64,000 bases of DNA from Streptomyces bicolor (GCF_000719285.1 NZ_JOFS01000007.1:1-64000), one strand, 5' to 3'. Numbered from the stretch's first letter, positions 9,294 through 18,700 are shown. A program made the numbers and translations. Notes: generated from the letters alone by a model not told the origin.

Positions 9294-9899
9294 TCAGGTT
9301 GTGCGGCCTCGGGCGGTGCGGTGATCGGTGTAGTGGCGGGCCGCGCGGACGCGGTTGCCGCAGCGGTCGGAGCACCAGCGGCGGGCGCCGTGCGTGCGGA
9401 CGAAGAGGCGGGTGCAGCCGGGAGCTCCGCAGGTGGAGAGGCGGCCGCTCGGGGGGCCGGTCAGGAGTTCCACGGCGTTCTCGGCCAGCACCGTGAGGGC
9501 CGCGCCGACGGGGTCGTCGGCCGGGCGGCGGACGGCCGCGACCGGGCCGGTGTGCTCCCAGTGGATCTCGCGGACGGTGGGGGCCGCCGCGAGGGTGGTG
9601 TTGAGCGTGGACAGGGCTGTCGGGGCGGGTGCCGCGTCGCTCAGGTGGGCGTCGAGCAATTCCCGCAGTGAGCGCCGGAGTTCGAGCAGCCGTTCCAGCT
9701 CCCGGCTGACGACCGGGGTCCCGGAGGGGAGCAGTCCCCGGTTGTTCAGCCAGGCGGCGGCGCTCTCGGTGTCGCGCAGTCCGTCATAGGGGCCGTTCGG
9801 CCGGCTGAACTCTGTGTTGACCAGTGCCAGAGCGCCGTGGCGGTCCTCGCCGGGAGCCTGCGGCGGGGCCGTCGCGGTGGAGGATTCGGCAGCGTCCAT
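9294..9899 (-). CDS. CGNR zinc-finger (ABATE-domain) transcriptional regulator
   Basis: A 201-residue soluble protein. The N-terminal part is an ABATE/stress-type domain (LALVNTEFSRP, WLNNRGLLP, LRRSLRELLDAHL). The C-terminal ~45 residues are a CGNR zinc finger with ligands in CGAPGCTRLFV and the signature WCSDRCGNRVRAARHY. CGNR proteins are putative DNA-binding regulators. ATG 9899 is only three bases from a CCTAACG half-site and has no strong ribosome-binding site, so it may be leaderless. It is divergent from an MFS transporter with a 30-bp palindrome between them, the usual layout of a local repressor and the pump it controls. Confidence 0.85.
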   Translation of the reverse strand: MDAAESSTATAPPQAPGEDRHGALALVNTEFSRPNGPYDGLRDTESAAAWLNNRGLLPSGTPVVSRELERLLELRRSLRELLDAHLSDAAPAPTALSTLNTTLAAAPTVREIHWEHTGPVAAVRRPADDPVGAALTVLAENAVELLTGPPSGRLSTCGAPGCTRLFVRTHGARRWCSDRCGNRVRAARHYTDHRTARGRTT

Positions 9900-9953
9900 G
9901 ACCTAACGCTAGCACTTGAGACTTTCCGTGAGGCTGGGATAAGGTCGCGATGT

Positions 9954-9983
9954 CTAACGGAGAATACTTTGCGTTCCCGTTAG
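9954..9983. promoter_or_regulatory. 30-bp palindromic operator in the CGNR/MFS divergent region
   Basis: CTAACGG (9954-9960) and CCGTTAG (9977-9983) form a perfect 7-bp inverted repeat separated by 16 bases. It lies between the CGNR regulator start (9899) and the MFS start (about 10023), where both promoters must be. A further CCTAACG half-site is at 9902-9908. A related palindrome of the same length occurs at 49237-49266. Confidence 0.6.
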
Positions 9984-10022
9984 TTGTGACTCTTCAGCCA
10001 CCCCTGGCTTCCGTTGTCAACG

Positions 10023-11273
10023 ATGGGGATCCCCGTGGAAAAACCAGACAAAGGCCTTACTTGGCGGTTCGTCACGCTGGCCATCGGCATGTTCGCCATC
10101 GGCACGGACAGCTTCGTGGTCGCCGGCATCCTGCCCAGCGTGGCCAAGGACCTCGACGTCGACGTGCCCACCAGCGCCGAGCTGATCACGGCCTATGCGC
10201 TGTCCTACGCCATCCTCTCGCCCGTCGTGGCGGCGGTGGCCGCCCGGGTGCCGCGCAGGCTGCTGCTGATCGGCGGCCTGCTGGTGTTCATCGCGGGCAA
10301 CATCGGCACCGGGCTCGCGTCCGGGTTCGAGGTGGCGCTGGGCTTCCGGGTGATGGCCGCGCTCGGTGGTGCCATGTTCACACCGACCGCGGCCGGCGTC
10401 GTCGTCGCGCTCGCCGGGCCGGAGCGGCGGGGTACCGCCCTGTCCATCCTGTTCGGCGGACTGAGCGCGGCCACCGCCCTCGGTTCCCCCATCGGTACCG
10501 CGATCAGCGGCTTCACCGACTGGCGCGGCACCATGATCTTCGTCGCGGCGGTCGGTCTGGTGGCCGCGATCGCCGTCTCGGTGGCCCTGCCCACCGTGCC
10601 CAGCCCGCCGGCGGTGACGCTGAAACAGCGTCTGTCGCCCGTCACCGATCTCCGGATCGCCCTGACGCTGCTGCTGGTCCTGGTCGGCTACAGCGGCCTG
10701 TTCGTCCTGTACACCTACGTCAGCCAGATCTTCGCCCCGGCCACGGACGGCAACGGCCGGACTCTGGCCTGGCTGCTGTTCGCCTGGGGCATCGCGGCCG
10801 TCGTCGGCAACATGACCGCCGGACGCCTGACCGACAAGTTCGGCAATCGTGTCGTGATCAACACGGCCGGTGTCATCGCGGTCGCCGTCTTCGCCACCAC
10901 GCCGTGGAGCAGCCGGCACCTGGCGACCGCGTTCGTCGCCGCGATGCTGTGGGGCGCTTGCGGATGGGCGATGCTCGTCCCGATCCAGCACCGGCTCGCC
11001 GGGGTGAACCCCGCGGTCGCGCAGATGTCCATCTCCCTCAGTTCCTCGGCGAACTACGTCGGTGTCTCGCTCGCTCCGGTGGTCGGGAGCTTCTTCCTCG
11101 ACCACGACGTGGAGATGCGCTACCTGGGTGTGCCGTCCGCCGCGATCGTCGTCGCAGGCCTGCTGATCGGTGAGGCGGGGTACCTGCTGATCCGGCGGAA
11201 GCAGCGGCAGGTGGAGGCGGAGGCGGACGGCGGTGACACTCCGGCCGAGGGGCGGGCCATCGCGGCGCGCTGA
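10023..11273 (+). CDS. MFS transporter, DHA1/AraJ-like
   Basis: A 416-residue 12-segment membrane transporter of the arabinose-efflux-like DHA1 group. N-terminal GMFAIGTDSFVVAGILPS and the central GLSAATALGSPIGT motif are typical of drug or sugar exporters related to AraJ and CmlA. ATG 10023 is the simplest start; a TTG three codons earlier is possible, and neither has a strong ribosome-binding site. The C-terminal tail after the last helix is charged (QRQVEAEADGG). Divergence from the CGNR regulator suggests an inducible efflux pump. A 15-bp terminator stem follows at 11286. It may serve the neighbouring cluster, but nothing ties it there. Confidence 0.85.
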   Translation: MGIPVEKPDKGLTWRFVTLAIGMFAIGTDSFVVAGILPSVAKDLDVDVPTSAELITAYALSYAILSPVVAAVAARVPRRLLLIGGLLVFIAGNIGTGLASGFEVALGFRVMAALGGAMFTPTAAGVVVALAGPERRGTALSILFGGLSAATALGSPIGTAISGFTDWRGTMIFVAAVGLVAAIAVSVALPTVPSPPAVTLKQRLSPVTDLRIALTLLLVLVGYSGLFVLYTYVSQIFAPATDGNGRTLAWLLFAWGIAAVVGNMTAGRLTDKFGNRVVINTAGVIAVAVFATTPWSSRHLATAFVAAMLWGACGWAMLVPIQHRLAGVNPAVAQMSISLSSSANYVGVSLAPVVGSFFLDHDVEMRYLGVPSAAIVVAGLLIGEAGYLLIRRKQRQVEAEADGGDTPAEGRAIAAR

Positions 11274-11285
11274 CCCGACCGAAGG

Positions 11286-11335
11286 CGCGGGGGCTTCGCA
11301 TGGACCGGGCGACGGTGCCGTGCGAAGCCCCCGCG
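11286..11335. terminator. 15-bp perfect stem between convergent MFS and IclR genes
   Basis: CGCGGGGGCTTCGCA (11286-11300) pairs without mismatch with TGCGAAGCCCCCGCG (11321-11335) around a 20-base loop. The stops of the two convergent genes are at 11273 and 11348, so the stem can act on both. It also marks a natural left border of the large cluster. Confidence 0.8.
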
Positions 11336-11347
11336 GGGAGCCGCGGG

Positions 11348-12250
11348 TCAGGCGATCCTGCCGCGCGGCTGCGGTTCCAGCACTCCCATCAGCTGGCTCA
11401 CCTCGGCCGTCGCGGACCTGACGGCCAGGACGCAGCGGTCACGGATGGCTGCCGACTGGTGGGCCGGCTTCAGCAGGACGAGCGAGCCCAGCACGGTGCC
11501 GTCCCACAGCACGGGAGAGGCGAAGGAGTCCCAGCCGCGCGCGCACTCCTGGAAGCCGAGCGCGTAACCCTTGACCCGGATCTCCGCGAGGGAGGCGAGC
11601 AGTTGACCGCGGTCCCGGTACACGCCCGGTCCCACGGCCGCGGGCAACTGCTCCGCGAGCACGCGGTGTTGGAGGTTCTCGGAGAGGTGGGCGAGGATCG
11701 CCCGGCCCGAGGCGCCGATCCGCAGCGAGCGGTTGACCCGCATGATCTCCCGCGGCGACATCCCCAGTTCGGTCAGGTCGTGGGCGCCCACCGCCATGTC
11801 GAGGCAGTGCCGCTGAGGGTGGCCCAGGTTGGTCAGGCCGTACAGGAACACCATCCCGCCGTCGGCGCTGAGGCGCAGTTGTTCCAGACAGTCGCTGAGC
11901 GCGTCGTGGTCCAGCCGGGGCGTCAGTGCCTGGGTGCCGAGCCGCGCGGCGGCCGGGCCGAGCCGGTACCGGCCCCGGGCGACCTGCACGAACGCGCCCT
12001 GCTCGATACCGGAACGCAGGATCCGGTAGACGGTGGAGTCGTCCAGCGAGGAGGCCCGGGCCAGTTCCGCGAGTCCGTGCACCTCGCCGCCCAGCTGGGT
12101 GAAGGCGTGCTGCACGCGGAAGACGCGCTCGGCGTGGCTCGACCCGGCGGTGTGCGACGTATTCTTGGGCTGGTTTTTGAATTTATTTTGCTGAGGGATG
12201 GGAAATGGGGTCCGTGTGACACCGGACTGATGGGCGGCACCGTGGCGCAC
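11348..12250 (-). CDS. IclR-family transcriptional regulator, likely cluster regulator
   Basis: About 300 residues. The N-terminal winged helix-turn-helix spans roughly residues 35-90 (FTQLGGEVHGLAELARAS, then SLDDSTVYRILRSGIEQGAF), followed by an IclR effector domain (GRAILAHLSENLQHRV, then GYALGFQECARGWDSFASPV). The GTG at 12250 is preferred because GAGAGGT lies seven bases upstream; a GTG six codons earlier has none. The ~30 residues before the HTH are low in G+C (Lys/Asn rich), unlike the rest. It is the only DNA-binding regulator inside the cluster, so it is the best candidate to bind the TTTCTC-N7-GAGAAA palindromes upstream of cluster genes. No such palindrome is seen at its own promoter. 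Confidence 0.88.
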   Translation of the reverse strand: MRHGAAHQSGVTRTPFPIPQQNKFKNQPKNTSHTAGSSHAERVFRVQHAFTQLGGEVHGLAELARASSLDDSTVYRILRSGIEQGAFVQVARGRYRLGPAAARLGTQALTPRLDHDALSDCLEQLRLSADGGMVFLYGLTNLGHPQRHCLDMAVGAHDLTELGMSPREIMRVNRSLRIGASGRAILAHLSENLQHRVLAEQLPAAVGPGVYRDRGQLLASLAEIRVKGYALGFQECARGWDSFASPVLWDGTVLGSLVLLKPAHQSAAIRDRCVLAVRSATAEVSQLMGVLEPQPRGRIA

Positions 12251-12713
12251 GGTATGACCTCTCGACACAGAAAATGGGGGGAATGTGGTCGGCGGGCGTC
12301 GGAGTCACCGCGTGACTTCAGTGACGGATGGATGAGTGCCTTCGCGCGAAAAGCCGACATGTGCGAAATGTGTCCGGCCTTGGTGCCGTCGAATGGGTTG
12401 TCAATGGCGAGAAATGCATGCACAGCCCCCGTTGGTTCTTTGTGCAACTACTTGCGGTGCTGGCGGGATGGTTTCCCGTACCTGCCGCAGGCGAGTTACG
12501 TGCGTTTTGTTGGACGGTACAGCGACCTGGCGGGCGGGAGTGTGACGGGCCTCACTCTCTAACGGATTCGGCTGAATTTTGCCGTGCCCTGTGCTCCGTC
12601 TCGGCGCGGACCGTCGACCGTTGCCGCGTGAAGAAGCGGAATGGAGGATCCGACTGGCGTGCGAGGGGGCGGATCCAAGCCACCGAGCCGGTCGGTCCGG
12701 ATGGCCAGGTCGG
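12251..12713. other. Intergenic region holding the IclR-gene promoter
   Basis: About 460 bases with locally lower G+C between the IclR gene start and the phosphopantetheinyl transferase stop. No frame has a credible start and protein. A lone GAGAAA (12413-12418) lacks the partner arm of the cluster operator. A CTAACGGA half-site occurs at 12559-12566 without a matching arm. Confidence 0.4.
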
Positions 12714-13436
12714 TCAGATCGGCCCGGTCGGCCCGGACGGCTCCGCGTGGGCCCGGTGTGCCGTGACGGGCTCGTCCGGCCCGGCAGCCGGCCCGGCCAC
12801 CGCCGCCAGCAGGCCGGGGGCCGGCAGAAGGTCGCTGACCCGCCAGTCGCCCCCGCGCCGCCCCGTGCCGCGCGATACGCGCGCCGTCCGTTCGCGCGGC
12901 CGCACGTCCAGGTCGGTCAGGTCGCCCACGACCCCGGTGCCCACCGCCTTGAGAACGGCTTCCTTCCGCGTCCAGCAGCGCAGGTAGGCGAGCGAACGGC
13001 GTCGGCCCGCAGGCTCTTCGGCCACGTAGGCCCGCTCGTCCGCGCTCAGCGTCGTCGGCGCGAGCACGTCCACGGGCATCGGCCGCAGCAGCTCGATGTC
13101 GAGGCCCACCGGATGGTGCGGCGACAACAGCAGGGCCGAGTAGCCCTCGCTGTGCGAGAGGCTGAGGTGCACCGCGCCGTCCGCGAGCTCCGCCACCAAA
13201 GGCCCGTGTCCGGTGTCACCGCAGCAGGGACACGGCTCCCGGGTCAGCCGTACGTCCCGGGCGGGGACCCCGGCGGCGGTACCCGCGATCCGCTTGGTCA
13301 GGGCCCGCGCCCAGATGAACCGGGCGCGGTGGGCCGGGAAGCGGAAGGCGGCGGCCCGCGCGCGTTCCGGCGCGTCCAGCAGCTCGGTGAAGCCCTCGGG
13401 CACCGGTGTGCCGTGCCGCCACCACCACAGTTCCAC
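12714..13436 (-). CDS. 4'-phosphopantetheinyl transferase, Sfp type
   Basis: A 240-residue Sfp/Gsp-type enzyme that moves the phosphopantetheine arm of CoA onto the serine of carrier domains. Key motifs are VHLSLSHSEGYSALLL, then GLDIELLRP (Mg-binding Asp/Glu) and CWTRKEAVLKAVGTG (the W-x-x-KEA-xxK signature). An N-terminal segment ARFIWARALTKRIAG matches the family. The GTG start at 13436 lies 13 bases after the upstream gene's stop, so the two form an operon. The likely targets are the ACP and T domains of the PKS and NRPS proteins in this cluster. Confidence 0.93.
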   Translation of the reverse strand: MELWWWRHGTPVPEGFTELLDAPERARAAAFRFPAHRARFIWARALTKRIAGTAAGVPARDVRLTREPCPCCGDTGHGPLVAELADGAVHLSLSHSEGYSALLLSPHHPVGLDIELLRPMPVDVLAPTTLSADERAYVAEEPAGRRRSLAYLRCWTRKEAVLKAVGTGVVGDLTDLDVRPRERTARVSRGTGRRGGDWRVSDLLPAPGLLAAVAGPAAGPDEPVTAHRAHAEPSGPTGPI

Positions 13437-13449
13437 GTGACCGGCCCGG

Positions 13450-13986
13450 TCAGCCGGGCAGGCGCCGCAGGCGGGCCGACAGGTGCTGCTGGAGCGGCTG
13501 CCCGACCGCCTCCACCTCCGTTACGACCGTCAGCTCGTCCTCGCGCAGCGTGAGGCGGCGCCGGGACGCGGTGACCTCCTTCGCGAGCGGGGTGACGACC
13601 GTGTCCCGCGACGCCATCTCGATCTCGCCGCCCGAGATCCGGCCGACGTACGTGGTGGCGATCCCGATGGGATGGGCGACCACCGCCTCGAGGTAGCCAT
13701 CGGCGCCGACCCGCCACCAGCCGGTCTCGCGTCCCGACGGGCGGTCCGGCCGGCCCTCGCTGTCGGTCAGCCAGGCGCGCGCCTCGTACCGCAGGAAGGG
13801 CCGGCCGTCGTGGCTGAAGGTGATCTCCTGCTCGTAGGAGAAGCCGTCGGCCAGAGTGGCGTATCCACCGGTGCCGGACCCGCGCCACATGCCGAGCAGG
13901 GGGAGGGCCGGGGCGATCCACGGATGCGGTTCCGGGCCCACGCCCACGACCTGGCTGTCAGGGAAAAAGGCCTGCGTGTAACCCAA
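13450..13986 (-). CDS. Nitrobindin-like FABP-family beta-barrel protein
   Basis: A 178-residue soluble protein of the THAP4/nitrobindin (DUF1794) family. The marker LLGMWRGSGTGGYATL near residue 30 is the family's conserved entry, followed by alternating beta-strands (FSYEQEITFSHDG, LRYEARAWL, ETGWWRVGADGYLEAVVAHP) of a ten-strand barrel. Homologues bind heme and may isomerise peroxynitrite; others may carry lipids. A proximal His could not be placed with certainty. The start is TTG 13986 with GGAG eight bases upstream. It is cotranscribed with the phosphopantetheinyl transferase and divergent from the flavoprotein across three copies of the cluster palindrome, so it is probably part of the regulon. 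Confidence 0.72.
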   Translation of the reverse strand: MGYTQAFFPDSQVVGVGPEPHPWIAPALPLLGMWRGSGTGGYATLADGFSYEQEITFSHDGRPFLRYEARAWLTDSEGRPDRPSGRETGWWRVGADGYLEAVVAHPIGIATTYVGRISGGEIEMASRDTVVTPLAKEVTASRRRLTLREDELTVVTEVEAVGQPLQQHLSARLRRLPG

Positions 13987-14022
13987 TTTTGCTCACTCCG
14001 CCGTGTTCGCCGGTACCGGCGG

Positions 14023-14065
14023 TACCGGAATCAGCTGTACCCGGAATCAGTCCTACCCGGAGCAG
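14023..14065. repeat. Three short direct repeats TACC(C)GGAATCAG
   Basis: TACCGGAATCAG (14023-14034), TACCCGGAATCAG (14038-14050) and TACCCGGAGCAG (14054-14065) recur every 15-16 bases between the nitrobindin-like gene start and the operator cluster. Such spaced repeats can be binding sites on the minus-strand promoter. No function is known. Confidence 0.5.
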
Positions 14066-14105
14066 CGTAGCGGAATGCGAACCGAGTTTCCGCGACAGCC
14101 GCCCT

Positions 14106-14199
14106 TTTCTCGGCACATGAGAAACCGGGCGCCGGTGACGGTCGGCGATATTTCTCATCCGCCGAGAAATCGGTTCGAGTTTTCTCGCCAGCCGAGAAT
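14106..14199. promoter_or_regulatory. Three operator palindromes TTTCTC-N7-GAGAAA (locus 1)
   Basis: Three 19-bp inverted repeats: 14106-14124 (spacer GGCACAT), 14151-14169 (spacer ATCCGCC) and 14181-14199 (spacer GCCAGCC, last base of the right arm changed to T). Their starts are 45 and 30 bp apart. They lie between the divergent nitrobindin-like gene and the flavoprotein that leads the PKS genes. The most proximal copy ends 29 bases before the -35 of the plus promoter, a position that suits an activator. The same motif occurs at 32293-32340 and 37056-37102. Confidence 0.85.
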
Positions 14200-14228
14200 G
14201 TGCAGGTGAGAGGCCGGTAAATAAATGA

Positions 14229-14259
14229 TTGACGAATACTCGGGGCGTCTTGTTACGCT
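14229..14259 (+). promoter_or_regulatory. Promoter of the flavoprotein/PKS unit
   Basis: TTGACG (14229-14234), an 18-base spacer and a -10-like TTACGCT (14253-14259). The whole stretch, from TGATTGACGAA to TTGTTACGCTG, is closely repeated at 32365-32400 before the MFS-mtnA unit. The -10 is weak, consistent with activation from the palindromes just upstream. Confidence 0.55.
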
Positions 14260-14310
14260 GGCCGCGCCGGATTTCCATCCGGAGATCTTCATTCGTGGAC
14301 GGGGGCTTTC

Positions 14311-15675
14311 GTGTACGACGCCATTGTTGTAGGCGCACGAATATCCGGCGCATCCACGGCTCTGCTGCTGGCGCGGCTCGGCCACCGGGTGCTGCTGGTC
14401 GACCGGGCGCGTTTTCCCAGCCCGACGTCGTCGTCCACGAACCTCATCCACCCGCCGGGCGTCCAGCGGCTCACCCGGTGGGGGGTGCTCGACCGGCTCG
14501 GCGACCCGACGATCCCGCGGATCAGCCGCTACCGCCTGGAGAGCGGCCCCGTCCGGCTGGAGGCCCGGCTGCCCGCCGTCGAGGACGTGGACTACGCGCT
14601 GTCGCCGCCCCGCGTCAAACTGGACGAGGCCTTGGTGCGCTGCGCGGCCGACGCCGGTGCCGAAGTGCGCGAGGAGACCTCTGTCCAGGAGCTGCTGCGC
14701 GACGCCGACGGCACCGTCGTGGGGATTGCGGGCACGGCCAAGGGCTTGGGCCGATTCCAGGAGAAGGGCACCGTCGTCATCGGCGCCGACGGCAAGAACT
14801 CCAAGGTGGCCCGGCTGGCCGGGGTCGGCCAGTACCGCGCCGAACCGGTGCTGAGCAAGAGCCTGTGGACGTACTGGGAGGGGCCGGCGCAGCCCTCGCT
14901 CGTCCGCACCTACCGCAAGAACCGCCGCCACCCGTTCACCTGGCCCACCCACGACGGCCTGTCCATCGTGGGAGTGGCCTGGCCCACGGCGGACTTCCCC
15001 TCGCCGGGCAGTGACGAGGCGACCGACCGGACGGTCATCGCCGCCCTGGCCGACGTGGACCCGGAGTTCGCCGAAGAGGTCCGGGCGGGCCGACGGGCCG
15101 GTCGCTGGCTCACCGGTTCCGTCCCCAACTTCCTGCGCACGCCGCACGGTCCGGGCTGGGCCCTCGTCGGCGACGCCTCCGCCACCCGCGACCCGATCAC
15201 CGCGTCCGGCATCACCCACGCCGTGCTCGGCGCCGAACTCCTCGCGGACGCCGTGCACCGGGGCCTGTCCGGCGGCCGCGGCCTGGCACTGGAGCTGGCG
15301 GCGTACGCCCGCGCCCGGGACGCGCTCGTCCGCGACCACTACGACTACACCCGGGACTACGCGCGCATCCTCGACCACACGCGGGAGGAGCGGGCGCTCA
15401 TCGAGGCGATGAGCCGCAGCCCCTGGCACGCGCGCACCATGATCGGGCTGTTCGCCGCGGTCGTCCCGCCGGAAGAGTTCTACTCCCGCCGCAGCTTCCG
15501 CGAACTGTTCGACTATCTCGACGAAGAGGGCGGACTGCCGCACACCATCCGCATGCTGCGCTGGCTGCTGTACGCCGTCCCCGGCCGGCCCGAGGCCACG
15601 GCCCGGCTCGCCGACCGGCTGCTGGCGGCCCGGCTCGGTCTCATGGGCGAGCTTCTCCTGCGCACGGCTGCCTGA
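14311..15675 (+). CDS. FAD-dependent oxidoreductase (geranylgeranyl reductase/group A monooxygenase type)
   Basis: A 454-residue single-component flavoprotein. The N-terminal Rossmann motif is VVGARISGASTALLLARLG (final Gly shift of GxGxxG, as in some reductases), ending VLLVDRARFPSP. The second FAD motif is ALVGDASATRDPITASGI. The layout fits the geranylgeranyl reductase/aromatic hydroxylase superfamily, whose members hydroxylate, epoxidise, halogenate or reduce double bonds. No halogenase WxWxIP motif is seen. GTG 14311 follows GGACGGGGG. It is the first gene after the triple operator and sits 121 bases before the giant PKS. It probably tailors the PKS product, but the reaction is unknown. 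Confidence 0.85.
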   Translation: MYDAIVVGARISGASTALLLARLGHRVLLVDRARFPSPTSSSTNLIHPPGVQRLTRWGVLDRLGDPTIPRISRYRLESGPVRLEARLPAVEDVDYALSPPRVKLDEALVRCAADAGAEVREETSVQELLRDADGTVVGIAGTAKGLGRFQEKGTVVIGADGKNSKVARLAGVGQYRAEPVLSKSLWTYWEGPAQPSLVRTYRKNRRHPFTWPTHDGLSIVGVAWPTADFPSPGSDEATDRTVIAALADVDPEFAEEVRAGRRAGRWLTGSVPNFLRTPHGPGWALVGDASATRDPITASGITHAVLGAELLADAVHRGLSGGRGLALELAAYARARDALVRDHYDYTRDYARILDHTREERALIEAMSRSPWHARTMIGLFAAVVPPEEFYSRRSFRELFDYLDEEGGLPHTIRMLRWLLYAVPGRPEATARLADRLLAARLGLMGELLLRTAA

Positions 15676-15796
15676 GCCACGCCCCGGTACGACCACCGGC
15701 CCTTCGCCATCCCCGATGACACGCCCGCGCACCGACGCCGTTGTGCGGCTGCTCGGAGCCCAGCCCGTGACACCTTGTTCTGGAGGAATTCCCACC

Positions 15797-18700
15797 ATGC
15801 CCGGTACGCAGCAGTATGCCGGCCCCGTTCTTCTCTTCCCCGGCCAAGGCGGCTTCGACGGTGTCGCGCTCACACGCGCGGCCGACGGCTACCCGCAGGT
15901 GCGGGCCGTCTTCGAACGGATCGACACCGTGACCCGGCAGATCCACGGCCGGGAGCTGTCCGCGACACTGTTCCGCGACACTCCGGTGGAACTGACCGAC
16001 CTGCTGAGGGACGAGCCCTGGGTGTCCCAGCTCGCCATCTACGGGTCCGGTCTCGCGGCCCACCGCGTGCTCACGGAGCACGGAGTACGGCCCTGCGCCC
16101 TCGTCGGCCACAGCCTCGGCGAGATCACGGCGCTGGTCGCCGCGGGCGGCTACTCCGTCGAGGACGGCGCCCGGATCGTACTGCGCCGCACCGCCGCCAT
16201 CGCCGGGCTGGACGGGGGCAGCGGAGCGATGGTCGCGTTGGCCGCCGCACCCTCCCGCGCCCGGCATCTGATCGCGCTCGTGGAGAACGACCGTCTCGCC
16301 GTCGCCACCGAGAACCACGCCACCCAGACCGTGCTGAGCGGTCCCCGCGAGGCCATCGGCCAGGTCAAGGCCATCGCCGAGCAGCTCAGGATCGGCTGCG
16401 CCGAACTGGACGCCGCGTTCGCGTTCCACAACCCGTCGCTCGCCTCCGTGGCACCCGACTTCGCCGCCGCCGTACGGGACCTGCCGCGCGGCCCGCTGAG
16501 CGTGCCCGTGTACTCGCCGATCCTGCAGCGCTTCTACGACCCGGACGAGAGCCTCGGCGACCGGCTGGCCGACCACTTCACCCTGCCCGTGCGGTTCTCC
16601 TCGGCCGTCACCCTCCTCCACGAGCACGGCGCGTGCGTCTTCGTGGAGGCCGGCGGACGCGCCACCCTCACCTCGCTGGTGCCCAAGGTGCTGGGCGGCC
16701 CGGACGACGTCACCTCGCTGTCCACGCTGTCCGTGGGCCGCGGCAACACCCTGCGGCTGGCCGACACCCTGGCCGAGCTGCGGCGGGCGGGCCTGTCGGC
16801 CGGCGACGGACTGGACTCCCTGCGCCAGTACCTGGCCCCCGAGCTGACCGCCGCCGAGTTCTCCACCTTCTGGACGACGACCGGCCACGAGATCACCGCC
16901 CTGGTGAGCCGGCGGCTGTCGGACTTCCGTACCGCGCCGCAGAACGAGCCGGCCGGTACGGCCGAGCCCGCAGGCACGGACGGCGCGGCCGAGGGGCCGG
17001 ACACCGGTGCGCGGCCGGCTGCCGCCGTGGTGGAGGTGCCGGGGCGGGAGGAGGTGTTCGCGACCGTGCGGGGGCTGTATGCGCGGGCGTTGGAGTATCC
17101 GGAGGAGGTGTTCACGCCGGGTGTGCTGCTGGAGGCGGAGCTGGGTGTGGACTCGGTGAAGCAGGTGGAGCTGCTGTCGCGGCCGGCTGCCGCCGTGGTG
17201 GAGGTGCCGGGGCGGGAGGAGGTGTTCGCGACCGTGCGGGGGCTGTACGCGCGGGCGTTGGAGTATCCGGAGGAGGTGTTCACGCCGGGTGTGCTGCTGG
17301 AGGCGGAGCTGGGTGTGGACTCGGTGAAGCAGGTGGAGCTGCTGTCGGGCGCCCGGAACGTGGGCAAGGCCATCGCGGCCACCCTCGCCGACCGAGGCGC
17401 CCACGTCCTCGTCAACTACTTCCACTCGCACGAGCAGGCCAAGGAGACCCAGCGCGAACTGCGTGCCCGGGGCGCCCGCGTGGACCTGCTCCGCGCCTCC
17501 GTGGCCCGTCCCGAGCAGGTCGACCGGATGTTCGCCGAGATCGAGGAGCGGTTCGGCCGGCTCGACATCCTCGTCAACAACGCGGCCAACGGGGCACTCG
17601 TCCCCGGCTCCGAGGTCACCGACGCCCATCTCGACAAGGCCCTCGACACCAACCTCAAGGGCGGCCTGCGCTGCGCCCGGGCGGCCGCCCCGCTGATGCG
17701 GAAGGCCGGCGGCGGTTCCATCGTCAACATCTCCGCCCTCGGCGGCTCACAGCTCGTCATGGCCAACTACCTGGCCTGCGCCCCCGCGAAGGCCGCGGTC
17801 GAGGCCGCCGCACGCTACCTGGCCGTGGAGTTCGCACCCTTCAACATCCGGGTGAACACCGCCTCCGCCGCGATGCTGGTCAGCGAGGTCGCCGAGGCCT
17901 TCCCCGACGCCGAGGCGATGCAGGCCGCCATCGCGGCGAGCACCCCGCTCGGACGCCTGGGCACGCCCGAGGAGTTCGCCGAGGTCGTCGCCTTCCTCGC
18001 CTCCGACCGGGCCCGCTGGATCACCGGCCAGGTGGTCCTCGCCGACGGGGGACTGTCCCTCGGCGCACCGCTGCTCTCGCCGCCCGCGGGCACGGGTGCG
18101 GTGGAACCCACGGTCGTGCAGGCCACGGCTGAGGCCGAGGGGGCGGCCGAGGCGGAGCCCGCGGCCGTTCCCGCCGCTCTCACCTCCGCGGAGGCCGACG
18201 GGGACACGCACACGGACACGGATTTCCCCGAGGACGACGAGATAGCCGTCGTCGGCATGGGGCTCGTCGTCAGCGGCGCCGACAGTCCCGAGAGGTTCTG
18301 GCAGCTGCGCACCACCGGTCGTGAGCTGTTCGTCGAGGTGCCCGAGGACCGCTGGGACCGGGCCCGGTTCTCGTCGCCCGACCGGTCCGCCGAGGACAAG
18401 TCCTACCAGGACACCTGTGTGTTCATCACGGACTTCGAACCGGGCCGCGCCGTCCTGGACGGTCTGCCGGCGGTACCGGACGAGACCGAGCTGACCACGC
18501 TGTGGCTGCGCCACTCGCTGGTCCAGGCCCTGGACGGGGTGCGCGTCGGTGACACCGACCGCTTCTCCTTCCACGTGGGCTACACCGCCGACGGCAGCCA
18601 GCACCTGGAGGAGGCGGGCGTCCTGCACGCCGCCCGGCATCTCACCGAGGACATAGCCGCCGGATTGGACCTCACGCAGGAGGACCGCGCCCGTCTGGTG

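Noticed and set aside
8956..9375. A coding gene on the minus strand in 8861-9375
   Set aside because: No start signal, no family pattern, and a composition typical of a non-coding frame; it also overlaps the CGNR gene end.
12251..12713. A further TTTCTC/GAGAAA operator at the IclR gene itself
   Set aside because: Only a lone GAGAAA at 12413 is present; the partner arm seven bases away is missing.
14311..15675. A flavin-dependent halogenase
   Set aside because: The WxWxIP motif and the halogenase active-site lysine pattern are not visible.
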